Below are positions 37,206 through 48,130 of a stretch of DNA of 64,000 bases, piece by piece (the first letter of the stretch is position 1; each line of letters opens with the position of its first letter). This stretch comes from Eretmocerus hayati (lineage: Eukaryota > Arthropoda > Insecta > Hymenoptera > Aphelinidae). The stretch covers positions 101,899,338 through 101,963,337 of the forward strand of contig CM056744.1 in NCBI GenBank assembly GCA_029851415.1. Direction: 5' to 3'. Made by a program: the position numbers and the translations under genes. The notes beneath the pieces are model-generated. The model worked only from the letters and a program-made list of their open reading frames with translations. It was not told the DNA's origin and searched no databases.

Positions 37206-37622
37206 AAAATTTAGTCTTGTCAGAGCTATGATTTTCTGAGAATAGGCTAAAAAGGGGCCTAAAATGAACCTTTATGGGCCCTAGGACCCATTAAGGTGTT
37301 AAAAAAATCTGAAAAAAAATTTTTATTCTATTTGAACAAAATACTAATGGGAAAGAAGAACTTTTTGGGATTTTTTCCAAACCTCCCTGGTGACGGCTCT
37401 GGCCGAAATGACTGATACAAGTGCTGAATTTCTAGCGAAACCATCGATTTTGGAATTTCGACCGATGAGTGATAGGCTTGAGGACGTTTGTATTTTCCGC
37501 TCGTTTTCTGACCTTTTGTACGAATAAACTAATTCTAGACGGTTGTGTCACGTAATTCCAAAATTATACTGACATATATTAAAAGTCAAAATAGCGTGTA
37601 GTAACGTTTTGAATTGGTTAGT
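37206..37622. other. Intergenic spacer, no gene recognised
   Basis: About 0.4 kb between the composite repeat and the H3 copy 4 stem-loop. Nothing recognised. Confidence 0.5.
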
Positions 37623-37638
37623 GGCCCTGAAAAGGGCC
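37623..37638 (-). terminator. Histone 3' stem-loop of H3 copy 4
   Basis: GGCCCT-TTTC-AGGGCC on the minus strand, 30 nt beyond the stop. Confidence 0.95.
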
Positions 37639-37668
37639 GTTTATATTTCTTCAGGTCAGTATGACGAC

Positions 37669-38699
<1,031 letters not shown>

Positions 38700-38757
38700 T
38701 TGATTAACGCTCCACCGTCGATTGAATGAATTAACCAAAACTGAAAAAAAAACAATC

Positions 38758-38773
38758 GGCCCTTTTCAGGGCC
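38758..38773 (+). terminator. Histone 3' stem-loop of H4 copy 4
   Basis: GGCCCT-TTTC-AGGGCC, 58 nt beyond the stop, followed by ACCAAAGAAT. Confidence 0.95.
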
Positions 38774-41570
38774 ACCAAAGAATTCATACAATGGACAAGT
38801 AATCGGTCCCTATGAGCGAACTGGTGACTCCAATTCCTAGATTTGGCCAGTTATAGTGCCCATGTCCGTTTAACGGATAAAGTATTGTTACCGAAAAGGA
38901 CGCCTCGGTAATGTTCTACACGTGTTGCGTGTCCCATATTATAAGCAATCGACGCATCTCCAATTCCATGTTTAGGGTTCAATTCGAGTTCCATAAATGT
39001 AATTCGAATCAGGAGTCGTTGTTCAGTTATGTGTGACTAAAAAGGTAAAACATGACGTATCTCCTTCGAAACTCCGGTATCCCTTATTCTGCAAGATGAG
39101 TCATGTGGTATGACCATTGATTAATCTCACCAGCTCCCCTGCTCATATTTTCATTACCGTGAACCGGGGTAACTTTGGAAAAAAAATTACATTCTTCCCC
39201 TTAAACCTCGCGAAACTTGCACATGTCACATCAGAAGTGCATTGTGCCCGTAGTCAAACGAAAGCTTACAGTTTCAGCTTTCGACTGAGGTACTTATAAG
39301 GCCCATTTGGACATCTCTAGTTGAATCAATGAGCGCTGAAAGTCGTGTTCCAAAGTTACACACGGACTAGGATAACTTTGGAATAGAGATTGTTATCATT
39401 ATTTATTCGTCAATTAATTCATAAACTAAGTCACGCAATCGATTTTCACTATCAGTAATCGAAAGATGAGTGCCTTGGCTTTCCATTGACCTATTGTGAA
39501 AGTCCGTTCTTTCGCTCATTTTGAAGCTCTCATCAAGGACTACTCTCAAGTAAGTAGAATTCGACTATGATATATAGATCTTCAGGAATAATTGAAAGCA
39601 CATAAACAAGTGTTCCAAAGTTACCCTAGTTTCTGGCAAGACATACGTACTTCTCAGTTTTTACTTCACAAAATCAAATTTGGATAAAAATACTCCAATA
39701 TAACAGTGGATTCGTCCAGATATGTGTACAGTCAAATGAAATCTAGCTCAGTTACCTTGAGGTCGACCTACTAAAGTTGGAACCACACCATTTCTCCCGA
39801 TAGGGTGTTTGTTGGATCGAAAACATACTTCTGAAGAAGTCAGCTTGTAAACGGGTTAATAGCTGATGGAGGCCCTCGCGCCAATGCAAAACATTGTTTA
39901 TGCTTGTCCCAAGTGGTGGGAACCGGTATCAAGGCCTCAAGATCATCTGCCTAACCAACTGTGCGTGATAACCACTTGCATGGGTTGTTCTAAAGTTACC
40001 CTCCCCCCCCCCGCTGTTCCAAAGTTACCTCGGTTGACTGTACTATATCTGGCGATATGAGTAGATCGTGTTTTGCAAATGGCACGAATTTGTGGATATT
40101 TGTAAGACTCGTCACTTCGCCGCTCCTGTCCCTGAAATAGCGATAACTTTTTGGTCGGAGCAAACTAGTCTATATACTCCTTCGGAAAGTACGCACATGT
40201 ACACCATGTCCATCAATAATTCATGCATGGTTGGAAAGAGAAATGAGGATGATTCGTCATCTGAAATTCTTCGACACTTTTTTCGCGAAATTCTGTAGGA
40301 TAAAAAGTATTGGTGGGTGAGTTACGTGAAATTTTACCTATGAAACTTGTGTTGGAACTCACACTATGTTATCATAATGTACGATCACCACTCTCTGGGA
40401 CATGCAGAGCAAAAGTTTACTTAGCTCGAAGTCGTTTTTTAATGGTCTGTGGTGATCCCCTGCATTCGGTTTCACAAACATCAAGATTCCTATGAAGTCT
40501 CACAGGCTCTCGGTAGCTTTTCCATCAGAACTTTACAGATGTAGATAAAGAATTCGAGTGTACAATTTCACTTTGGAAATCCATTGCGAGTCTTAAATCC
40601 GTAGTCGTAACAAAAGAAATTCCTCTTGAAGCGTATAAAAAAGCTCAGAATCACAGGTTTGCTAACCTTGTCTAAAATTTAATACAGTTTGATACGTGGT
40701 ACAACCAAAGCTGTCTTTTAACTGGGTTTTCTGTTCAAGAACACAGTCGATAACATTAGGATGACTCGTACGAGCTGAATGAGTACCTAATTCGATCCTG
40801 ATTAGCGCTGAAAAGTGAGTGTTCGAATCAATAAATCTCGAAATAGGGAAAATTGCTACCGATCCTAGAGAATCTCCCTACTGCGATCCCAGAACTTTTC
40901 CAGAATAATCGACATTTCTGGCAGTGATTTCACGTACATTTAATTGTTTTGTGGGAGAGGGGCTCAGGAGCTTAGGTGCCAGCTAGTCTGAAAACAACTA
41001 AAATTTACAGGTTTATTTTGTTCAAAGCATATTACTTCATTTAAATCACTGAAGAGGGGACACACCCAACAGGGTTGACTTAAATATTTCATATCTCTGG
41101 TAGAAAAAGCCTGAGCAAAATCATGTTCCCAACACCCTAGTTTCTTACTGGCAATTCTGAAGCGGATACTTACTCATTACTTTCCTGGTTGTCTACAAGA
41201 GATTCCGAATCACATGAGACACAAACATTGACTTGATCCATACAAATCATAAACAATCTAGGAAGTTATTCACCGGGTCATGTAACCAATGGGAAGATTG
41301 CTACATTATGGGTCTCGTTTTTGGACAGTATCTTGCACATCAAACGTTTTCTCTTGATCATCGCTCAAACCAGCTAAGCTACTCATTTACCACTTATGTA
41401 CATTCGACTATCGGATGAGCAAGTAAAAAGAATAGAAAAAATGAGAGATGAGTGATACTACAGAGAATGAGTATAAAAATGAAGCATCAAGTGACCACAG
41501 TTCTCGAGTTTAATGAGACTCGAGGAATACTCCAGGACGTAAAGCAGTGTCCATGTTCAAAGTGCATGGT
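38774..41570. other. Intergenic spacer with a recurring TTCCAAAGTTACC motif
   Basis: 2.8 kb between the convergent H4 copy 4 and H2A copy 3. Between 39165 and 40035 the motif GTTCCAAAGTTACC (or its complement) appears about six times. No gene recognised; the longest frames have no domain. Confidence 0.55.
39165..40035. repeat. Dispersed short motif TTCCAAAGTTACC, about six copies
   Basis: GGGTAACTTTGGAA near 39169, TTCCAAAGTTACAC near 39348, GGATAACTTTGGAA near 39371, GTTCCAAAGTTACCCT near 39611, TTCTAAAGTTACCCTC near 39988 and GTTCCAAAGTTACCTC near 40015, in both orientations with irregular spacing and unrelated intervening DNA. Confidence 0.65.
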
Positions 41571-41586
41571 GGCCCTGAAAAGGGCC
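41571..41586 (-). terminator. Histone 3' stem-loop of H2A copy 3
   Basis: GGCCCT-TTTC-AGGGCC on the minus strand, 43 nt beyond the stop. Confidence 0.95.
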
Positions 41587-41629
41587 GATTGTTTTTCTTG
41601 GTGGTTACTTCGTCAATAGATGATTGACT

Positions 41630-42007
41630 TTAAGCCTTCTTCTCGGTCTTCTTGGGTAGGAGGACAGCCTGGATGTTGGGCAGAACACCTCCTTGGGCGA
41701 TTGTCACTCCGGAGAGCAATTTGTTCAGCTCCTCGTCATTGCGGATGGCCAACTGCAGGTGACGGGGGATGATTCTGGTCTTCTTGTTGTCGCGGGCGGC
41801 GTTTCCTGCCAACTCGAGAACCTCAGCGGCCAGATATTCCATGACGGCGGCCAGGTAGACCGGGGCACCGGCACCAACTCGCTCGGCGTAGTTGCCCTTC
41901 CTCAGCAGACGGTGGATACGTCCGACGGGGAACTGAAGTCCGGCCCTGGTCGAGCGGGTCTTTGACTTTCCCTTGACTTTTCCGCCTCCCTTGCCACGTC
42001 CAGACAT
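41630..42007 (-). CDS. H2A: Histone H2A, copy 3
   Basis: 125 residues, the same protein as copies 1 and 2, with several synonymous differences (e.g. GAATATCTGGCCGCTGAGG in place of GAGTACTTGGCC). Divergently paired with H2B copy 3. TATA variant ATATAA 84 bp upstream. Confidence 0.97.
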   Translation of the reverse strand: MSGRGKGGGKVKGKSKTRSTRAGLQFPVGRIHRLLRKGNYAERVGAGAPVYLAAVMEYLAAEVLELAGNAARDNKKTRIIPRHLQLAIRNDEELNKLLSGVTIAQGGVLPNIQAVLLPKKTEKKA

Positions 42008-42325
42008 GATGAGATTGAGGTTTGGGGTAGACTAGTGTCACGAAGAAATTCAGTCGTAGACTGGATGCTCAGTGGTGGGGAAGTGGCCCCTTATATGCGC
42101 TTGAGCCAGCCGATTCCGAGCAAGTGGTAAAAAACTGGTCGGGTATTCGGTGGGGGATACTCGCATCGACAGCGACAGCCAGACTCAGCTGCGCGCTCAC
42201 CGAGAGGGGGACGACGGTGGCTCCACATTCACCGGTTCGGAGAAGCGGAGCCTCAGTTCTCATAAAGGGGCCGCAACTCCCGCTCCGACATCAGTCGTTT
42301 CTCTGACAACCGACAGTTACCTACC
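42008..42325. promoter_or_regulatory. Divergent H2A/H2B promoter, copy 3
   Basis: Minus-strand ATATAA at 42091-42096 serves H2A. On the H2B side the usual TATAAA has become CATAAA (42261-42266), a possible weakening. The central CCCACCGAATACCCGACCAG-type block (complement) and the GGTGGCTCCA block are conserved. Confidence 0.83.
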
Positions 42326-42700
42326 ATGGCACCCAAAACCAGCGGAAAGGCAGTGAAGAAGGCCGGAAAGGCCGTCAAGAACATCGCCAAGGGCGACAAG
42401 AAGAAGAAGCACAAGAAGAGGCGCGAGTCGTACGCCATCTACATCTACAAGGTGTTGAAGCAGGTGCACCCCGACACCGGTGTCTCCAGCAAGGCCATGT
42501 CCATCATGAACAGCTTCGTCAACGACATCTTCGAGCGCATCGCCGCCGAGGCTTCCCGTCTGGCCCACTACAACAAGAGGTCGACCATCACCTCCCGGGA
42601 AATCCAGACTGCCGTCCGTCTCCTTTTGCCCGGTGAACTTGCCAAACACGCCGTTTCCGAGGGAACCAAGGCCGTCACCAAGTACACCAGCTCCAAATAA
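42326..42700 (+). CDS. H2B: Histone H2B, copy 3
   Basis: 124 residues, the same protein as copies 1 and 2. Reading frame and stem-loop intact. Its TATA box is CATAAA, one substitution from the other two H2B genes, so expression may be lower. Confidence 0.97.
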   Translation: MAPKTSGKAVKKAGKAVKNIAKGDKKKKHKKRRESYAIYIYKVLKQVHPDTGVSSKAMSIMNSFVNDIFERIAAEASRLAHYNKRSTITSREIQTAVRLLLPGELAKHAVSEGTKAVTKYTSSK

Positions 42701-42744
42701 ATCAACTTAGGACTCCGAAGTAGAAAGAACAAAAGAAAACAATC

Positions 42745-42760
42745 GGCCCTTTTCAGGGCC
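42745..42760 (+). terminator. Histone 3' stem-loop of H2B copy 3
   Basis: GGCCCT-TTTC-AGGGCC, 44 nt beyond the stop, followed by ACCA. Confidence 0.95.
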
Positions 42761-45399
42761 ACCACACTTTTCTGACGTGGAGTCTGCTATCTCCTTGGTG
42801 TTGCAGTGTGTACAATGAGCCATATCCCGATATCATGAGGACAAGCCCCTTGCGACTGTTGGGATGGAGGACGGGCAATAGGATGTTCCGGGTTTATTCG
42901 ATTATGGTCTGACCCTCGGCAAACCAGTCTCTATCTGATCAACAACAAAAAACGCACGAATTCCTCAGCAATGTGATTGTTCCAAGCACCTCTATTGTGC
43001 CAGTGCCCCGCATACTATGCCTCTTTCAACTTCCCTGTAGGAAAGTTAATGGGGCTTACAGCTGTAAGTTACAGTCTGCCATCGTAGGAAATAGCATGGT
43101 TAACTGTAAATCACAGATATAAACCCCATTAACTTTCCTACTGGGTTTATCTATCCCACAAGGATCGTCGTATTTTAGAGAAAAAATAATGATAATAACA
43201 GAACGTCTAGGACCTAGTCGGTTGAGGCTTTTGGCCCTATAGCAGGTTGATACATGACGCTCGAAGGGGCGTGGGTTCGGATCCCTGTCAAATCACTTCG
43301 AAATTCTTCGATCTGTTTTGGCCGAGAATACGAATTATTGCACCACCGAGAACAATAACAAAACGCTCCGAATAGCTGTGAAAGAATGGCTACGAGTTAC
43401 TTATCCTATGCACTTAGGCTTCTATTGAGATCATGATATCGTTCAATTGACCGATGTGATGCTTGAGATATCTATACTATCTCACACAACTATCCTGTCC
43501 CATTTTGTTGATTTTGATGGGTAGCATATTAGCATATGCCCAGAGGAGGCCAGAGTAGAATGCATGAATAAATAGGTGCTACCTGAGGTACTTTAGGAGG
43601 AATTTGACTACTTGAGGTGAAACGACTAGCGTGAATACAAAAACCTACGGGACACTATCTCACATGATCTAACAATTGAATGTAACGAGGGATAAGTATG
43701 AAGATTGCTGCTGGAATTTCTATGGCCCAACATTCAGAGCATTCTGTAACTCCTACAATAATTCCGGTCGGAAAAATGACAGAACAATCTTGTATAAAGG
43801 TGAGAAGAATTTCCTTAAAATTATGTGAATCTGTAGAAAGTTAGCGTAGATACGATTTGGGCTCAAAATTACCTGTTTTGCCCTATTAAATGCCGTTCAT
43901 TAGAGGATGCAGGATTGACTCTCCCTGGGTGAAATCGCTCGAAATGAAGGTCGTAAATTTGAAGTAGTTTTCGATCTGAATGAACATTTACAAAAATTAA
44001 CATCGATATCGAAATGGAGAGGGGTACAGAGATTCAAACAAAACTCTGTATTCTGCAGTAATACCCGAGTTGAGCTCTTAGAAATTACCACGAGGAAGTG
44101 CTTGAGTAGTTATTATTTATGACCGAAGGTCAAGTCACTCAGAAGAATATTTGGATGAACTGAAATCTGCCAACCATGTGGTTTACTTGCATCAATTCAC
44201 ATCAATTTTGATCCATAAGACCTCCAATCACATGAATCTTGATTCATTGTCGGTAATTCATCAATATTTATGGGGTGATGCCATGGGGTCCTGAGAAAGA
44301 ACACGGGAGATGATGCGAGGGAGATTAGTTATGGAGATCAGGAGGCAGAGAATTGTATCATGAAAAAATTACAGAGAATTTGGGGACGATGATCGACTAT
44401 AATCATGCTTTAGATCAATAACATACATATAAGATTATATTAAAAATGCATGGATAATCGCCATGGTCTCGAACCTGGCCACGTCCTCATCCTAAATCGT
44501 TGATCATCATCAGTATGTATGGAGATGAAGCCGAAACTGTTCAGTCAGTGTCATGAATTCGCTTCAAAAACACCATAGTAAAATGTGTCATCAAATATCA
44601 AAAATGAGAGTAGCACCAAAATATTTGTCATTAATTTGTAGTTGAAATCTTGCTTGATCGGCGAATATAATTAGGACGTCAGCTGCGAGTCCGGTCTTTT
44701 GCAATTTTATTTCGTTCACGAACTAGACTTCTGCATTTTGGTGAACACATTTGCGTGGAAAACTGTGTTAGAAAGACTATTGTTGGGAGCATTTATGAAC
44801 CGGTGAAGATTGAGAATTCGGAAGGCTCATACTCGTGGGAGGACCGCAGCGAAGTAATCAAAATTTGGATATAATATATCGATATTCGTTCCATTATATA
44901 GCTTGCCAAAGAATGAATATGCGCACTCCGATCAGGAAATTTGGTCGACAAGAAGACTGAAAATTACGAACCAAGTTACTGAACGACAGATTCAATGAGA
45001 AGCTGAATTCTCTTTTCACGTTTCTGAACTACATGATTTATCTGGTGAAAGCCAGGGGATAGTCTTAGGACAGGGCCAAAGGAAAGAGGACAATCGGCAA
45101 AATTCAACGGGACATTTAGGTGATCGGCTGTTCAACCACACGGAATAAATGGATCAGTAGATAAAGATGATTTGATCAGACGTCGTCCTTCAGCGATTAC
45201 CTTTGAAATGTGTGAGATTATTTCTGTAGAGTACCTTCACGTGCGTTTCTCATCATTTCAAGATCCATCATTTTTCCAAATCCCCACCATGCGGAGATTT
45301 GGCAGATGTTCCACTATTCCCAAACTCATTCAAGCAGAGCTTACGAATTCGAAAAGCACTAGTGGGTCCATGACGATCTGACCCACTGAAAGTTTTGTT
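42761..45399. other. Intergenic spacer with a MITE-like hairpin and a tRNA-like B box
   Basis: 2.6 kb without a recognised gene. Contains the hairpin at 43033-43145, a Pol III B-box-like GGGTTCGGATCCC at about 43270 (a possible tRNA-derived SINE head, unproven), and near 45150 an inverted copy of the ATCTACTGA...CTGA intergenic repeat motif. Confidence 0.5.
43033..43145. mobile_element. MITE-like hairpin
   Basis: The ends GTAGGAAAGTTAATGGGG (43037-43054) and its exact complement (43124-43141), extended by CCC(T/A), enclose about 70 bp that also contains inverted TTACAG/CTGTAA segments. No coding capacity. No clear target duplication. Confidence 0.75.
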
Positions 45400-45515
45400 G
45401 GTGACACTAAAGAGGGCCGATTGTTTTCTAGTTGACGATGATGATGACTGAGGCTTAACCTCCGAAACCGTAGAGGGTACGTCCCTGGCGTCCAACAGCC
45501 TAGATGACGTCCAGT
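45400..45515 (-). pseudogene. Decayed histone H4 3' fragment, copy a
   Basis: The last ~19 codons of H4 are recognisable ([12 protein letters not shown] followed by the stop at 45455-45457). The Tyr codon of MDVVYALK has become TAG, a nonsense mutation, and VV has become VI. Similarity ends at about 45515. The stem-loop is ruined: GGTGACACTAAAGAGGGCC stands where GGTGGCCCTGAAAAGGGCC is expected (plus-strand view, 45400-45418). Confidence 0.88.
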
Positions 45516-45625
45516 GCGTCGTTCAAACATAACAAAATCTGTCAAATAGGGTTCACTGGAGTTGAACGGAAATCATGTGCGATCTGACTTCAGGAAGATG
45601 ATAGTTATCCAACATGTGAATTCAT

Positions 45626-45706
45626 TGGTGGCCCTGAAAAGGGCCGATTGTTTTTTAGTTGATGATGATGATGACTGGAGCTTAACCTCCGAATCCGTAG
45701 AGGGTA
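45626..45706 (-). pseudogene. Truncated histone H4 3' fragment, copy b, with intact stem-loop
   Basis: Stop codon at 45682-45684 and the final codons for TLYGFGG are unmutated, then similarity ends at about 45706 and runs into the intergenic tandem repeat. The 3' untranslated sequence and the stem-loop (45630-45645) are perfect, so this fragment is younger than copy a or was refreshed by gene conversion. Confidence 0.88.
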
Positions 45707-46600
45707 GGATGTTGAAGTATCCGAAGCTATCTCGAAGGCGAAGCATGGGAGATTATGAGAGTTCACTCATTTCTGGATATCTCAAATACTAGTGTCACGT
45801 GGGAATTTGAGGAAAGTCGATAAACTCGTGAAAAAGTAAGCGATCAATTTTACATGGAAACCGCGGAGATCCGAACCCAGGACCTTCGACTTCACGATAT
45901 GCATGTGTCCCGGATAGCAAGCATCCGAACCACTGGACCACAACCGCCTATTCTTCCGTCGTCTAATCGACTTACACCTCAAGAGATAGAATCCGAAGAT
46001 GTCCGCGTTGCACTTATTCGAGGCTCGGCGCGTAGTGACATACGTCACACTATAAAAAGTAGAAATTGCCGACTGAGGTCGAACAACATTCGATTTTCTC
46101 AGATCTTCAGTAGAAAAAGTCGGCAGTGGTCAGACAAGTATTTGATCCCTCAGACATTTCGGAAAATCATGTTGACAATTAGAATATTCTAGGCTATCTC
46201 GAACATGAATCATGGAAGTTTATGAGATTTCACTCACTTCTGGTTGTCTCAGATCCTCAAAAAAGTAGAAATTGCCGACTGAGATCGGACAATATTTGGT
46301 TTTCTCAGATCTTCAGTAGAAAAAGTCAGCAACGGTCAGACAACTATTTGATCCCTCAGAGATTCTGAAAAACCATGTCGACAATCAATATAGTCTTGCC
46401 TATCTAGCATTCAAACTGTGGGCGTCTATGAGTGTTCGGCCTCCTTGGAATATCTCAGAATCTGGGAATAAGTGGAAATTGCTGACTAAGGTATTATGAC
46501 GCAATCCGATTTTCTCAGGCGTTCAGTAGAAAAATTCATTAACTACCAAACAACTTCTGGATCCCTCAGACATCGTAGAAAATCTCGTCGAGCATTAAAC
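45707..46600 (-). repeat. ~208-bp tandem intergenic repeat, about four units, interrupted
   Basis: Units are recognised by GTAGAAATTGCCGACTGAG at about 46059, 46264 and (diverged) 46473, each followed by TTTCTCAGATCTTCAGTAGAAAAAGTC, GGTCAGACAA and ATCCCTCAGACAT. The first unit is split: its start (45710-45789) is separated from the remainder (46053 on) by the TIR insertion. On the minus strand the core reads TTGTCTGACC...CTACTGAA, the same family as at 24 kb. Confidence 0.8.
45790..46052. mobile_element. TIR element with tRNA-like Pol III promoter
   Basis: 263 bp bounded by TAGTGTCACGT (45790-45800) and ACGTCACACTA (46042-46052), an 11-bp inverted repeat with one mismatch. It is inserted cleanly into a unit of the 208-bp tandem repeat, probably at TA. 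On the minus strand it contains an A-box-like TGGTCCAGTGG (about 45932-45942) and a B-box-like GGGTTCGGATCTC (about 45867-45879). Spacing is longer than in a true tRNA and the stems are poor, so it is a tRNA-derived repeat and not a tRNA gene. Confidence 0.6.
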
Positions 46601-47161
46601 TAATTATGGCCCTCTAAAAAAATCAGTAAGAATGTTTCAATAAATGTCCCGCATATTGTGGCTATCTTAAGCATCAATAATGAGTGAAATATCTTGTTCC
46701 TTGTTCGACTAGCATTTGGAATCAAGAAATTGTGGGCTCCCTGTCATGCAGAGAAATTCGTAAGAATACAGTATAAGAGCTTCATTCCAAAATTCCAAGA
46801 CTTCTTATTGGGAGATGATCTGCTAGTCACAAAATTGGATAAGAATCAATTAATTACTCAACTTAAAGCCTGATCAAAAGAGCTTTCGCAGACTCGAAAA
46901 AACCACATCAGACAATGCTTGATTGGGATTCTTGTATGTTAAACATCATGCCCGCGTCACCGCCACAATCTGCGGTACTACAAATAATATCTTCGAACAA
47001 CGAACGAAATATAATGAAGGTTATTATATTGCGAGCATGGAAACACACATCCCGGAACAACCACAACTTTTTCATGATAACAATTTATCGAGATCAAGGC
47101 ACATGCTCATTCTAAACAAACCAGAGTGCAGCTAGTCTATTCAACGCATGAAATGATTGGT
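46601..47161. other. Intergenic spacer, no gene recognised
   Basis: About 560 bp between the tandem repeat and the H4 copy 5 stem-loop. Frames at 46915-47135 have no recognised domain. Confidence 0.5.
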
Positions 47162-47177
47162 GGCCCTGAAAAGGGCC
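47162..47177 (-). terminator. Histone 3' stem-loop of H4 copy 5
   Basis: GGCCCT-TTTC-AGGGCC on the minus strand, 39 nt beyond the stop. Confidence 0.95.
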
Positions 47178-47216
47178 GATTGTTCTTTTTTAGTTGATGA
47201 TGACGATGACTGGAGC

Positions 47217-47836
<620 letters not shown>

Positions 47837-47867
47837 ATGGCCCGTACCAAGCAGACCGCCAGGAAGT
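47837..47867 (+). pseudogene. Histone H3, copy 5, truncated after ten codons
   Basis: ATG through the codons for ARTKQTARK is identical to the other H3 genes. After 47867 (AGGAAGT) the sequence diverges completely, with TACGGAAGCCCG in place of CGACCGGAGG. Promoter and leader are intact. The rest of H3 and its stem-loop are not found downstream in the window, so this is either an insertion longer than 16 kb, a rearrangement breakpoint, or an assembly join. Confidence 0.95.
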
Positions 47868-48130
47868 TACGGAAGCCCGTATAGCCATCGCGCGAGCCGC
47901 GTGAGGAGCGACTATTGCACTGCTGTTCCGCGAGTGGCGTGCACGCGGCAACCTCGCTGTGATGATATCCTGTTGTGAGTGCGACTGCATAACCGCTATA
48001 TATAGGAAATGACATCTTGCGTTCATATTCTTCTGTCTATATATACAGTGTTGTGCCGTGTGGTGCCGTGTTGCCAATGAATCTACCTGTCGGCCTTGCA
48101 CGATCGTTTTTTTTTTTTTTTTTTTTTTTT
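47868..48130. other. Unidentified GC-rich segment ending in a 24-bp T-run
   Basis: Begins exactly at the H3 break. It contains two TATA-like stretches (GCTATATATAGG near 47993; CTATATATACAG near 48037) and ends in 24 T (48107-48130). Starting at TTACGG next to a G/T and carrying TATA boxes, it could be the start of an LTR, but no second LTR or retroviral-type ORF is seen. Alternatively it is an ordinary promoter region at a breakpoint. Confidence 0.3.

Noticed and set aside
43210..43290. Possible tRNA gene
   Set aside because: A B-box-like GGGTTCGGATCCC is present but no consistent acceptor, D or anticodon stems; kept only as a possible SINE remnant.
45554..45792. Frame at 45562-45792 containing part of the histone 3' region (VALKRADC...)
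   Set aside because: It is simply a read-through of the histone stem-loop and 3' region; similar strings appear wherever the stem-loop is on the minus strand.
45860..45955. tRNA gene on the minus strand
   Set aside because: Good A box and fair B box, but the distance is too long and the T and acceptor stems do not pair well; explained as a tRNA-derived part of the TIR element.
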